From the NCBI RefSeq assembly GCF_009720365.1, contig NZ_ML769318.1, positions 124,001 through 188,000 of the forward strand: 64,000 nt of DNA, in the 5' to 3' direction. The notes under the pieces were generated by a model, which had not been told where the DNA came from, ran no database searches, and saw nothing but the letters and a program-made list of their open reading frames with translations. Every line of letters begins with the position of its first letter. The stretch's first letter is position 1. This DNA is from Catellatospora paridis. Lineage in GTDB: Bacteria; Actinomycetota; Actinomycetes; Mycobacteriales; Micromonosporaceae. The position numbers and the translations under genes were made by a program. Of this stretch, positions 15,774-23,622 are shown in pieces.

Positions 15774-17987
15774 ATCAGCACGCCATCGCAGGGAGCGGAC
15801 GCCGCGCCGTTCCCGGCCGCCATCGCCCAGGCGGATCTGAGCGGCGGCGCCGAGCTGCGCGCGATCCTGCGCATCCGGCCGTTCCGCCGCCTGTGGCTGG
15901 TGCTCAGTGTGGCCTCGCTCGGAGACTGGCTGGGCCTGCTGGCCACGGCGACGTTCGCCTCCGCGCAGGTGTCCGGCAACGCCGCGAAGGGCCTGGCCTT
16001 CGGCTCGGTCATCGCGGTGCGCCTGCTGCCCGCGCTGGTGCTGGGTCCGCTGGCCGGCGTCATGGCCGACCGGTGGGACCGGCGCTACACGATGGTCATC
16101 TGTGACCTGCTGCGATTCGTGTTGTTCGCCACGATCCCGACCGTCGCGCTCTACTCCTCGGACGCCAAGATCACGGTCGGCTGGGCGGCCGCCGCGACGT
16201 TCCTCATCGAGGCGATCACGCTGATCTGGATCCCGGCCAAGGACGCCGCGGTCCCGAACCTGATCCCGCGCGCCCGGCTGGAGGCCGCGAACCAGCTCAC
16301 GCTGATCACGACGTACGGCATCACCCCGGTGCTCGCCGCCGCGGTGCTGGCCGGGCTGAACCAGCTCTACCAGTGGCTGGAGCGCTCCGGCGTGATCGTC
16401 GCGGCCTGGGCCGCCCCGTCGAGCCTCGCCCTGTACTTCCTCGCTTTCTCCCGCCTGGCCAGCGCCCTGGTCGTCTTCTACGGCATCCGCGAGATCTCCG
16501 GCCACAACGGCGGCGCCAAGCAGGAAACCAGCATGCTGCGCCAGTTCACCGACGGGTGGCGCTTCATCGGCAAGACGCCGATGGTGCGCGGCCTGGTGTT
16601 GGGCATCCTGGGTGCGTTCGCGGCCGGCGGCGTGGTCATCGGCACCGGCCAGTTCTTCGCCCTGTCGCTGGGCGGCGGTGACGCGACCTTCGCCATCCTG
16701 TTCGCGGCGATCTTCATCGGGCTGGGGCTGGGTATCGCCCTGGGGCCGCGCCTGATCGGCGGGCTGTCCCGGCGGCGCTGGTTCTGCCTGAGCATCATGC
16801 TGGCCGGCGTGTCCGTCGGGCTGCTGTCGCTGGCACCGCACCTGTCGCTGGCCGTCGTCGGCGCGCTGCTGGTCGGCTCCGGCGCGGGCATGGCCTTCCT
16901 GTCCGGCACCACGCTGCTCGGCGGTGAGGTGGACGACGAGGTCCGGGGCCGGGTGTTCGCCGTGGTGCAGACCGGCACCCGGGTGGTGCTGATGCTGGCC
17001 ATCGCGCTGTCCAGCGTGCTGGCCGGTGGCGGCGGCTCGCACGACGTGGGCAGCACCGGCGTGCCGATCTCCTCGACCCGGGTGCTGCTGGCCGTCGCCG
17101 GGGTGCTGGGCGTGCTGGCCGGGTTCTGGGCGCTGCGCCAGATGGACGACAAGCCCGGGGTGCCGCTGATGGCCGACCTGTTCAGCTCGATGCGCGGCCG
17201 TCCCCTCGGGGTCGCCGAGCCGTCGCCGAAGACCGGCGTGTTCATCGTCTTCGAGGGCGGCGAAGGCGCGGGCAAGTCGACCCAGATCGCCCAGCTCGCC
17301 CAGCGGCTGCTGGGCGAGGGCCGCTCCGTCGTGGTGACCCGCGAGCCGGGCGCGACCGAGATCGGCGCGCGCATCCGCAAGATGGTGCTGGACACCCACA
17401 CCACGGCATCCGGGCCGGTCGGCGCGAGCGCGCTGGCCCCGCGGGCCGAGGCGCTGCTCTACGCCGCCGACCGGGCCCACCACGTGTCGACCTTGGTGCG
17501 TCCCGCGCTTCGCCGCGGCGAGATCGTCATCTCCGACCGCTACGTGGACAGCTCCCTGGCATACCAGGGGGCCGGCCGCACCCTGCCGGTCGACGAGATC
17601 TCCTGGCTGTCCACGTGGGCGACCGGTGGCCTCAAGCCCGACCTGGTGGTGCTGCTCGACATAGACCCGCAGACCGGGCTGGCCCGGGTCGGCCGGCGCG
17701 GCGAGGCCGACCGGCTGGAGCAGGAGTCGACCGATTTCCACGAGCGGGTCCGGCACGGATACCTCGACCTGGCCGCGGCCGACCCCGCGCGCTACCTGGT
17801 GCTCGACGGCACCCGCGACGAGCGGGAGCTGGCCGCGGAGATCGTGCTGCGGGTCGCCAAGCTGCTGCCGCCCGCGCCGGTCGCCGCCGACGGGGCCGGG
17901 GGCGGCGCCGCGGGGCGGGTTCCCGCACCCGGCGAGCCGCGCTCCGCGGGCGACAGTTCCGCCGAGTTACGCGCCACCCGCACGTGA
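15774..17987 (+). CDS. tmk: MFS-domain-fused thymidylate kinase
   Basis: A ~737-aa fusion. Residues ~1-470 are an MFS membrane domain with about 12 helices (RIRPFRRLWLVLSVASLGDW, later DRWDRR between helices 2 and 3). The last ~250 residues are thymidylate kinase, which phosphorylates dTMP: P-loop FEGGEGAGKST near residue 497, DR(Y) motif ISDRYVDSSLAYQGAG, and a VVLLDIDPQTGLAR strand. Such fusions are known in actinobacteria. No ATG, GTG or TTG occurs in frame between the upstream stop (15753) and GTG at 15900, which would cut into the first helix. ATC at 15774, 7 bases after GGAGGG, gives a natural MSTPSQ-like N terminus, so I infer an ATC start. A base error is the alternative. Confidence 0.88.
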   Translation: MSTPSQGADAAPFPAAIAQADLSGGAELRAILRIRPFRRLWLVLSVASLGDWLGLLATATFASAQVSGNAAKGLAFGSVIAVRLLPALVLGPLAGVMADRWDRRYTMVICDLLRFVLFATIPTVALYSSDAKITVGWAAAATFLIEAITLIWIPAKDAAVPNLIPRARLEAANQLTLITTYGITPVLAAAVLAGLNQLYQWLERSGVIVAAWAAPSSLALYFLAFSRLASALVVFYGIREISGHNGGAKQETSMLRQFTDGWRFIGKTPMVRGLVLGILGAFAAGGVVIGTGQFFALSLGGGDATFAILFAAIFIGLGLGIALGPRLIGGLSRRRWFCLSIMLAGVSVGLLSLAPHLSLAVVGALLVGSGAGMAFLSGTTLLGGEVDDEVRGRVFAVVQTGTRVVLMLAIALSSVLAGGGGSHDVGSTGVPISSTRVLLAVAGVLGVLAGFWALRQMDDKPGVPLMADLFSSMRGRPLGVAEPSPKTGVFIVFEGGEGAGKSTQIAQLAQRLLGEGRSVVVTREPGATEIGARIRKMVLDTHTTASGPVGASALAPRAEALLYAADRAHHVSTLVRPALRRGEIVISDRYVDSSLAYQGAGRTLPVDEISWLSTWATGGLKPDLVVLLDIDPQTGLARVGRRGEADRLEQESTDFHERVRHGYLDLAAADPARYLVLDGTRDERELAAEIVLRVAKLLPPAPVAADGAGGGAAGRVPAPGEPRSAGDSSAELRATRT

Positions 17988-18137
17988 CACCGGGCAGCAC
18001 GTGGACCGTGTCAGCGGGTCCCCGTACTGTCGTCAGGGTGCGAGCGTGGCGGACGGCCGCGTGAGCCGGACGCGGACGGGTGCACGGGCCGTGCGCGCCA
18101 GGGAGCAGGGAGCAGGCGTGAACGAGCGGGAGGCAGC

Positions 18138-19337
18138 GTGACGGACGTCTTCGACCAGCTCGTCGGCCAGCCCGACGCCATTGTCACCCTGCGTGCCGCC
18201 GCGGCCGCGGGTGCCGCGGTGCTCCGCGGGGAGACCGTCGGCGCGGCCGGGATGACCCACGCCTGGCTGTTCACCGGCCCGCCCGGCTCCGGCCGCTCGG
18301 TCGCCGCCCGGTCCTTCGCCGCAGCGCTGCAGTGCACCGACCAGGCCGCCGGGCCTGGCTGCGGCCACTGCACCGGCTGCCACACCACGCTGGCCGGCAC
18401 TCATCCCGACGTGCGCCTCGTGGTGCCGGACGGGCTGAGCATCCCGGTCGCGCTGATGCGCGAGCTGGTGATGCGCTCGGCCACCACCCCGGCCAACGGC
18501 CGCTGGCAGGTGCTGCTCGTCGAGGACGCCGACCGGCTCACCGAGGCTGCCGGCAACGCCCTGCTCAAGGCCGTCGAAGAGCCGCCGGAGCGCACCATCT
18601 TCCTGCTCTGCGCGCCGTCGGACCACCCCGACGACATCTCCGTCACCCTCCGCTCGCGATGCCGGGTGGTGCCGCTGCGCCAGCCGGCCGCCGACGCGGT
18701 GAGCGCGCTGCTGGTGGAGCGCGACGGGGTCGATCCCCGCACCGCGGCCTGGGTCGCCGCGGCCGCGCAGGGCCACGTCGGGCGCGCGCGCCGGCTCGCC
18801 GGGGACGCCCAGGCACGCGACCGCCGGGCCGCGGTGCTGGCCGTGCCGCGTCAGCTGACCGGCGTGGGCGCCTGCTTCGACGCCGCGAGCGCGCTGATCG
18901 AGGCCGCCGAGGCCGAGGCAGCCGCGGCGGTCGCCGAGACCGACGCCGCCGAGCGGGCGGCGCTGGAGATGGCACTGGGCGCGGGCGGCACCGGCAAGGG
19001 CGCCGCGGGCGCGGCCCGCGGCATCGCCGGGCAGCTGAAGGACCTGGAGAAGCGGCAGAAGTCGCGGGCCACCCGGGCCCAGCGCGACGCCCTCGACCGG
19101 GCCCTGCTGGACCTGGCGGGCTTCTACCGCGACGTGCTCAACGCCCGCTGGGGCGGCCCGGTCTCGCCGGTGCACGCGGACACCGCCGCGCTGGCCGAGG
19201 CCGCCAGCCAGCGCTGGACCGCCGAGAGCACGCTGCGCCGCCTCGAATCGATCCTCGCCTGCCGCACCGCCATCGACGCCAACGTCAAACCCCGGATCGC
19301 CGTCGAAGCCATGATGCTCGAACTCTGGCGCGGCTGA
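18138..19337 (+). CDS. holB: DNA polymerase III subunit delta'
   Basis: A 399-aa clamp-loader subunit. The AAA+ core shows a P-loop-like GPPGSGRS (altered from GKS, as expected for a non-hydrolysing delta'), a zinc-binding CGHCTGCH cluster, LLVEDADRLTEAAGNALLKAVEEPP, and sensor-like LRSRCRVVPLR. With DnaX and HolA it loads the β clamp. GTG at 18138 follows GAGCGGGAGGCAGC. The location directly after tmk is the standard bacterial tmk-holB pairing, which supports both calls. Confidence 0.95.
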   Translation: MTDVFDQLVGQPDAIVTLRAAAAAGAAVLRGETVGAAGMTHAWLFTGPPGSGRSVAARSFAAALQCTDQAAGPGCGHCTGCHTTLAGTHPDVRLVVPDGLSIPVALMRELVMRSATTPANGRWQVLLVEDADRLTEAAGNALLKAVEEPPERTIFLLCAPSDHPDDISVTLRSRCRVVPLRQPAADAVSALLVERDGVDPRTAAWVAAAAQGHVGRARRLAGDAQARDRRAAVLAVPRQLTGVGACFDAASALIEAAEAEAAAAVAETDAAERAALEMALGAGGTGKGAAGAARGIAGQLKDLEKRQKSRATRAQRDALDRALLDLAGFYRDVLNARWGGPVSPVHADTAALAEAASQRWTAESTLRRLESILACRTAIDANVKPRIAVEAMMLELWRG

Positions 19338-19353
19338 TCTGCCCTGGGGCCAC

Positions 19354-19375
19354 TTGTCCACAGGGGTTGTCCACA
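19354..19375 (+). other. Two tandem DnaA boxes
   Basis: Two exact TTGTCCACA nonamers, the preferred DnaA box of high-GC actinobacteria, lie in the same orientation at 19354-19362 and 19367-19375, 13 bases apart. They are in the holB/YbaB-like spacer. Two clustered perfect copies in 22 bases are unlikely by chance. Binding by DnaA is inference. Confidence 0.55.
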
Positions 19376-19447
19376 GGGGTGTCGGCGGCGGGGGATCTAC
19401 CGGTACCGTTCTGGCGGAACCGATGCCGTCCATTGAGGAGCCCCCGC

Positions 19448-19777
19448 ATGCCCCGGGAGATCGACGACGCCTGGATCGAGGAGGCGATCGCGTCATACCG
19501 GCGGATCGAGGAGCGGCAGGCAAGCCTCGCCCGCGCCCTGGCCGAGCTGGAGGTGACCGTGCGCGACCCCGACGACCTGGTCGAGGTCGTGGTGGACGGT
19601 GACGGCGCGGTGCGCCGGGTGGTGGTGACCGGTTCGCTCGACGGGCTGACCGGCCCGCAGCTGTCGCGCGCCATCCAGCAGGCGATCACCGCGGCGCACG
19701 ACGCGGCGGCGTGGGCCCGGCGCAAGGTTTACGAGGAGACGTTCGGCGACTTCACGGCGCTCGGAGGTGCCCGGTGA
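19448..19777 (+). CDS. YbaB/EbfC-family nucleoid-associated-like protein
   Basis: A 109-aa small protein. An N-terminal amphipathic helix (IDDAWIEEAIASYRRIEERQ) is followed by β strands of YbaB type (VRDPDDLVEVVVDGDGAVRRVVV) and a C-terminal helix (LSRAIQQAITAAHDAAAWARRK). The YbaB fold dimerises and in known members binds DNA. Many actinobacterial paralogues like this one sit beside WXG/ESX-type genes and their DNA binding is unproven. A GGAG site precedes the ATG at 19448. It overlaps the next gene by 4 bases (GTGA), so these three genes form one operon. Confidence 0.78.
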   Translation: MPREIDDAWIEEAIASYRRIEERQASLARALAELEVTVRDPDDLVEVVVDGDGAVRRVVVTGSLDGLTGPQLSRAIQQAITAAHDAAAWARRKVYEETFGDFTALGGAR

Positions 19778-20067
19778 CGGACGAGCTGGCAGTGTCGATC
19801 AGTGGGATCGGCGCCGATACGGCCGGGCTGGTCCCGGCGCTGGACCGCACGGCGCCCGTCCCGGCGGTGCTCGACGTGCCGGGACGCCTGTCGCTCCTCG
19901 CCGACGCGGTCGGGGACTGGCAGCGCGCGTCCTGGTCCGGGCATCTGGACGGCGCGCGCCGCCTCGACCGGGAGATCGCCGAGCTGGCCGACGCGGTGCG
20001 CGCCGCCGGGACCACCTACCGCATGGTCGAACGGGACCTGGACGGGGTGACCGGATGGACGCACTGA
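19774..20067 (+). CDS. Small helical protein, WXG100/ESX-like
   Basis: A 97-aa protein predicted to be mainly two α-helices, with no signal peptide. It contains a DWQRASWSGHLDGARRLDREI segment: a W-S-G turn between helices as in WXG100 proteins. It starts at GTG 19774, inside the stop of the YbaB-like gene and after a GGAGG site, and overlaps the next gene by 13 bases. Size, fold and position suggest an ESX-type helical-hairpin partner. No secretion ATPase is in the window, so export is unproven. Confidence 0.65.
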   Translation: MTDELAVSISGIGADTAGLVPALDRTAPVPAVLDVPGRLSLLADAVGDWQRASWSGHLDGARRLDREIAELADAVRAAGTTYRMVERDLDGVTGWTH

Positions 20068-20762
20068 GGCGCCTGAACGCGAGCACGGCCGGGCTGCTGG
20101 CCCGGGTCGATGACAGCCTCGCCCGCTGGGGCGCGCCCGAGGAGCACCCGGTGTGGCCGCTGCTGCGGCGCACGGGCGCGTTGCCCGGTGACGTGGTGTC
20201 CGGGCTGGCCGACTGGTCGCCGGAGCCGTGGCGGCAGCAGGCGGCGGCTCTGCGCGGGCATGCCGAGGCGGCGAGGGCCGTCGGCGGCGGCCTGGACCGG
20301 TTGCCGTCCTGGGAGGGCACTGCCGGTGACGCATTCGCGGTGGCCCGGCAGCGGATCAGCCGGGAGGCCCGGCACCGGGCCGACCGGCTGCGGGCCGACG
20401 CCGTGTTCCACGACGAACTGGCCGACGTGCTGACCGCGGGCCGAGCTCGGGTCGCCCGCGGACTGGCCCGGGTCGCCGGCAGCGCGGAGGCGGTCGCCCT
20501 GGTCACGGGCGTCACGGTCGGGGCCGCGGCGGCCACCAGGCCCGGGCGGGGTGTCGGTGCGATCGGCGAAACCGAGTTCGGGCTGGCGCCCGGCCTCCGG
20601 GCGCAGGCTGCCGCGGCGATCGCGGTGGCGCTGCTGACCGACGTCGACGCCCTGCTGACGGAGCTCGACGAGCTGCTGGCGCGCGGGCCCGCGGTCGTGG
20701 AGACGAAAGTGGTGGCGGCGGACATCCCGTCCACCGCCACCACGTTGCGCGTCGAGCTGTAG
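20055..20762 (+). CDS. WXG-motif-containing protein, probable type VII-like substrate or partner
   Basis: A 235-aa protein. Helical segments surround a clear W-x-G turn (PSWEGTAGDAFAVARQRI) near residue 87, the hallmark of WXG100/LXG-type helical hairpins. A Gly/Ala-rich helix (VALVTGVTVGAAAATRPG) and an acidic C-terminal helix (TDVDALLTELDELLARG) follow. The start is the ATG at 20055 within the end of the preceding gene, which suggests translational coupling. It may form a heterodimer with that small partner. It ends 8 bases before the convergent LPxTG protein gene. Confidence 0.68.
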   Translation: MDALRRLNASTAGLLARVDDSLARWGAPEEHPVWPLLRRTGALPGDVVSGLADWSPEPWRQQAAALRGHAEAARAVGGGLDRLPSWEGTAGDAFAVARQRISREARHRADRLRADAVFHDELADVLTAGRARVARGLARVAGSAEAVALVTGVTVGAAAATRPGRGVGAIGETEFGLAPGLRAQAAAAIAVALLTDVDALLTELDELLARGPAVVETKVVAADIPSTATTLRVEL

Positions 20763-20770
20763 ATACGGCG

Positions 20771-22321
20771 TCAGCCCAGCAGGTCCTCCGGCCCGCCCGA
20801 GGTGCGGCGGCGGGTCAGCAGGAGCAGGAACCGGCCCGCCACGAACAGCAGGGTGCCGGTGCCCGCGATCAGGGCGATGCTCGTGCCCGTACGCGGCAGG
20901 CTGCAGCCGGGACCACCGCAGCCGTCATCGTCGTCATCGGTGCCGGAAGCCGGCGAGGGGGTGGTGCCACCGCCGCCGTTGCCCGGCCCGCCGGTGCTCG
21001 GCGAGGCGGACGGCCGTGCGGTCGGCGAGGTGGACGGCGCGGCCTTGGCCGGCGCGGTCGCGGAGGCGTTGAGCAGGCCCACGCCCAGGTCGAGCACGGT
21101 GGCGGGCTTGCTGTTCGGGCGGCTCAGCGCGAGCACCTGGATGCGGATGCTCGCCGCCTGCGCGGTCACGCCGCGGTCGGTGACCCGCTTCTCCAGCTTG
21201 CCGATGGAGATCTTGACCACGGCGAGCTCGCACAGCCCGAGCAGGTTGCCCCCACTGCCGCCGAGCAGGCCGCCCAGGTCGGGCAGGCCGCCCAGTTCCG
21301 GCAGCGCGGGCAGGCCGGTGCCGCCGCCCCCGGTGCCGCCGAGGCCCTTGACGGTCTCCGTCAGGCTGCCCAGCGGCAGGCCGTCGAGCAGGCCGCCGAG
21401 CGGGTTCGCGGCCAGCAGCGGCAGGCCCTCGGCCTTGGCGCGCTGCTGCACGCTGCCGAGGTCCAGAGCGCCGAGGAGCCCGCCGGCCGACGGTGCCGGA
21501 ACGGCGAACTCGATCTCGCGGTGCACTCCGGAGAGGGTCTTGGTGCCGATGCCGGGACCGGAGACCTTCAGGATCGGGGCCTGGTAGTCGACCACCGAAG
21601 TGGCGGCGCGGCCGGTGGCCAGCACGGTCAGCCTCGGCGGCTCGAGCACCTCGACGCCGATCGCGCCGCCGAGCAGTTCCAGGTCGGTCAGGCCGATCTC
21701 GGCCAGCGCGCCGGAGGCGATGGTGCGGTCCTCCATCCGCACCGTCGCGGTGCGCGCCTCGCCGGAGGCGTTGTGCGTCGCCTTCACCAGGGCGCCTCGG
21801 GCGCCGGGCAGGATCGCGGCGTCGACCAGGGCGGCGTCGGCCTCGCCCGCGGGGCCGTCGGTCTTGCCGCAGGCCATGCCCTCGGCCCAGCGCGCGTGTG
21901 CGGTGAGGTCACCGGTGCCGGCCTTGACCAGGCCGAGGTCCACCGAGAGCGCCTGGTTCTTCACGCCGGTCGTGTTCGTCGGCGGGGCCTGCTGGTAGAC
22001 CCGTCCGTCCAGTGGTCCGGTGGGCAGCTGGAGGCCGAGCAGCTTGGCGTCGGCATAGCGGGCCGCGGCCGAGCTGGTGACCCGGCTGGTGGCGGACATG
22101 CCGGCGTTGGCCGAGGCGATGGTCAGGTCGGCGACCGTGGGCAGTTTCAGCCCGAGTGGGCCGAGGTTCAGCACGCCCACCTTCAACAGGTCGGCCCCGG
22201 CGCGTGCGGCGTATCCGGCAGGCCGGTCGCACACCCCGGCCGTGGCGGGGGCGGACAGGATCGTCAGCGAGCTCAGCGAGACAAGGGCGACCGTGCTGGC
22301 TGCGGCGAGATGGCGGCGCAT
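20771..22321 (-). CDS. LPxTG-type cell-wall-anchored surface protein (LPRTG)
   Basis: A 516-aa secreted protein. A signal peptide (MRRHLAAASTVALVSLSS, cleaved near ATA-GV) opens it. The mature part has β-rich repeats and Leu/Gly/Pro-rich segments (GGLLDGLPLGSL, PELGGLPDLGGLLGG). A Ser/Thr/Pro linker and DDDDD run precede the sorting signal LPRTG, a hydrophobic helix and an RRR tail, so sortase anchoring is expected. The overall plan recalls the SCO1860-type LAETG-anchored proteins, but I am unsure of that assignment. The ATG at 22321 follows a perfect GGAGGA site. No sortase gene is nearby. Confidence 0.82.
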   Translation of the reverse strand: MRRHLAAASTVALVSLSSLTILSAPATAGVCDRPAGYAARAGADLLKVGVLNLGPLGLKLPTVADLTIASANAGMSATSRVTSSAAARYADAKLLGLQLPTGPLDGRVYQQAPPTNTTGVKNQALSVDLGLVKAGTGDLTAHARWAEGMACGKTDGPAGEADAALVDAAILPGARGALVKATHNASGEARTATVRMEDRTIASGALAEIGLTDLELLGGAIGVEVLEPPRLTVLATGRAATSVVDYQAPILKVSGPGIGTKTLSGVHREIEFAVPAPSAGGLLGALDLGSVQQRAKAEGLPLLAANPLGGLLDGLPLGSLTETVKGLGGTGGGGTGLPALPELGGLPDLGGLLGGSGGNLLGLCELAVVKISIGKLEKRVTDRGVTAQAASIRIQVLALSRPNSKPATVLDLGVGLLNASATAPAKAAPSTSPTARPSASPSTGGPGNGGGGTTPSPASGTDDDDDGCGGPGCSLPRTGTSIALIAGTGTLLFVAGRFLLLLTRRRTSGGPEDLLG

Positions 22322-22544
22322 GCTTCCTCCGGGGCGGACGGGTGCGCGGGGGTGCGCACCTACGTCGTGGCCCAACGAAGGCTTGTGGGCAGGGTTACGG
22401 CAAACCCGAAGACCTATCCATAAGAGCTAACGACGAATCAACCGAAAAGGTACGCAACTAGATCTGTTCCTCCAGGCTGCGCTTTCCCGGATCCCGACCG
22501 TCGCGGATCTCCGCGGATGCGCGAAACCGGGCTATCGTGTGCCG
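22322..22544. promoter_or_regulatory. Divergent intergenic region
   Basis: A 223-bp spacer between the divergent LPRTG-protein and PSP1-type genes. It is noticeably less GC-rich around 22420-22480 (ATAAGAGCTAACGACGAATC, AGGTACGCAACTAG), as expected for promoters. I could not fix either -10 or -35 box confidently. Confidence 0.35.
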
Positions 22545-23399
22545 ATGGGCATGCTCTGCGCGGTCACCTTCAACCGGTACGGGAAGCTGTACTACCTCGA
22601 TCCCGGTGAGTTCCGGCCGCGTGTCGGCGACAAGGTGCTGGTGCACACCGACGACGGCCCCGAGGTGGCCGACTGCGTGTGGGCGGCCGAGTGGAGCGAG
22701 GAGGACACCTCCGGCTTCCCGAAGGTCATCGGCATCGCCGGTCCCGAGGACGTGGGCCGCGACGAGCTGATCCGCCAGCGCAAGGCCGAAGCCCGCGTCG
22801 CGTCGAACCGGCTGATCCGCGAGCACCAGCTGCCCATGAAGGTCATCGCAGTGGACCACGTGCCCGGCGGCCCGGCCGACGGCGACGACCCCGGCCCGAG
22901 CCCGCGCACCACCGTCTACTTCACCGCCCCGCACCGGGTCGACTTCCGCTCGCTCGTCCGCGACCTGGGCGCGACCCTGCGCTGCCGGGTGGAGCTGCGC
23001 CAGCTGTCGGCCCGCGACTCGGCGAAGGTGCAGGGCGGCATCGGCTCGTGCGGCCGCGACCTGTGCTGCGCGACGTTCCTGACCGAGTTCGAGCCGGTCA
23101 GCATCCGCATGGCCAAGGAGCAGGATCTGCCGCTCAACCCGATGCGCATCTCGGGGGCGTGCGGCCGGCTGATGTGTTGTCTGAAGTACGAACATCCCAT
23201 GTACCAGGATTTCCACGGTTCCGCGCCGGCCATCGGCGAGCAGGTCAGCACGCCCGAGGGCGACGGCCGCGTGGTCGGGCACTCGGTGCCCCGCGACGCC
23301 GTGGTGATCCGGCTGGCAGCGGACGGCTCCCGCACCGTCTGCCCGAAGGCTTCGGTGTGCGGGAGCCGCAAGTCGTACGAGGACCGCTACGCCGTGTGA
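22545..23399 (+). CDS. PSP1 domain-containing protein (RicT/YaaT-like)
   Basis: A 284-aa protein of the PSP1/YaaT family. It has the conserved Cys-rich core GSCGRDLCC and, later, ISGACGRLMCCLKYE, which in Bacillus RicT helps bind Fe-S clusters in the Y-complex for RNA processing. The role in actinobacteria is less clear. I chose ATG 22545 (MGMLCAVTF); GTG at 22539 is also possible. It is the only intact copy, but its last 79 bases are repeated at 24507-24585, beyond an inserted gene. Its tail therefore differs in origin from, or was duplicated with, that islet. Confidence 0.92.
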   Translation: MGMLCAVTFNRYGKLYYLDPGEFRPRVGDKVLVHTDDGPEVADCVWAAEWSEEDTSGFPKVIGIAGPEDVGRDELIRQRKAEARVASNRLIREHQLPMKVIAVDHVPGGPADGDDPGPSPRTTVYFTAPHRVDFRSLVRDLGATLRCRVELRQLSARDSAKVQGGIGSCGRDLCCATFLTEFEPVSIRMAKEQDLPLNPMRISGACGRLMCCLKYEHPMYQDFHGSAPAIGEQVSTPEGDGRVVGHSVPRDAVVIRLAADGSRTVCPKASVCGSRKSYEDRYAV

Positions 23400-23400
23400 C
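23322..23400 (+). repeat. Direct repeat copy 1: 3' end of the PSP1-type gene
   Basis: A 79-base segment covering the last 25 codons and stop of the PSP1-type gene. It matches 24507-24585 at 76 of 79 positions. The three differences are Ala GCT/GCG, Arg CGC/CGT and Lys AAG/Arg AGG, that is, two silent changes and one conservative change. Together the repeats bound a ~1.1-kb islet. Confidence 0.9.
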
Positions 23401-23429
23401 GTGGTTCGGCACGCAGGATCGGCATGTGC

Positions 23430-23462
23430 GAGGGCCCTCGGCGGTGCTTGCCGAGGGCCCTC
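23430..23462. terminator. Bidirectional terminator between PSP1-type and CPBP genes
   Basis: A perfect 13-bp stem (23430-23442 with 23450-23462) around a 7-nt loop lies between the converging PSP1-type and CPBP genes. It is inside the islet, not in the displaced original end. Confidence 0.7.
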
Positions 23463-23508
23463 TGCTCATGTGGGCCGTGTTGCGCGGATCAGGAAGGTCG
23501 GCTGGCGG

Positions 23509-23622
23509 TCACCCGCGCCGGTCGGTGGGTCGACGTAGACCGAACTCCATGTCCACGGTATGGCCCGCGGCCTCGATCGCGGCGACCGTGCGGGTCCGCA
23601 TCGCCTCGGCGTATCCGGTCAC
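23509..23622 (-). CDS. Possible 37-aa small protein coupled to the CPBP gene
   Basis: A 37-codon frame starting with GTG at 23622, overlapping the CPBP stop by 4 bases (GTGA), a typical coupling arrangement. It encodes a short amphipathic helix (AEAMRTRTVAAIEAAGH) and a basic end (LRRPTDRRG). It is too short to identify and could be a chance frame or remnant. The overlap is the main support. Confidence 0.3.
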   Translation of the reverse strand: MTGYAEAMRTRTVAAIEAAGHTVDMEFGLRRPTDRRG

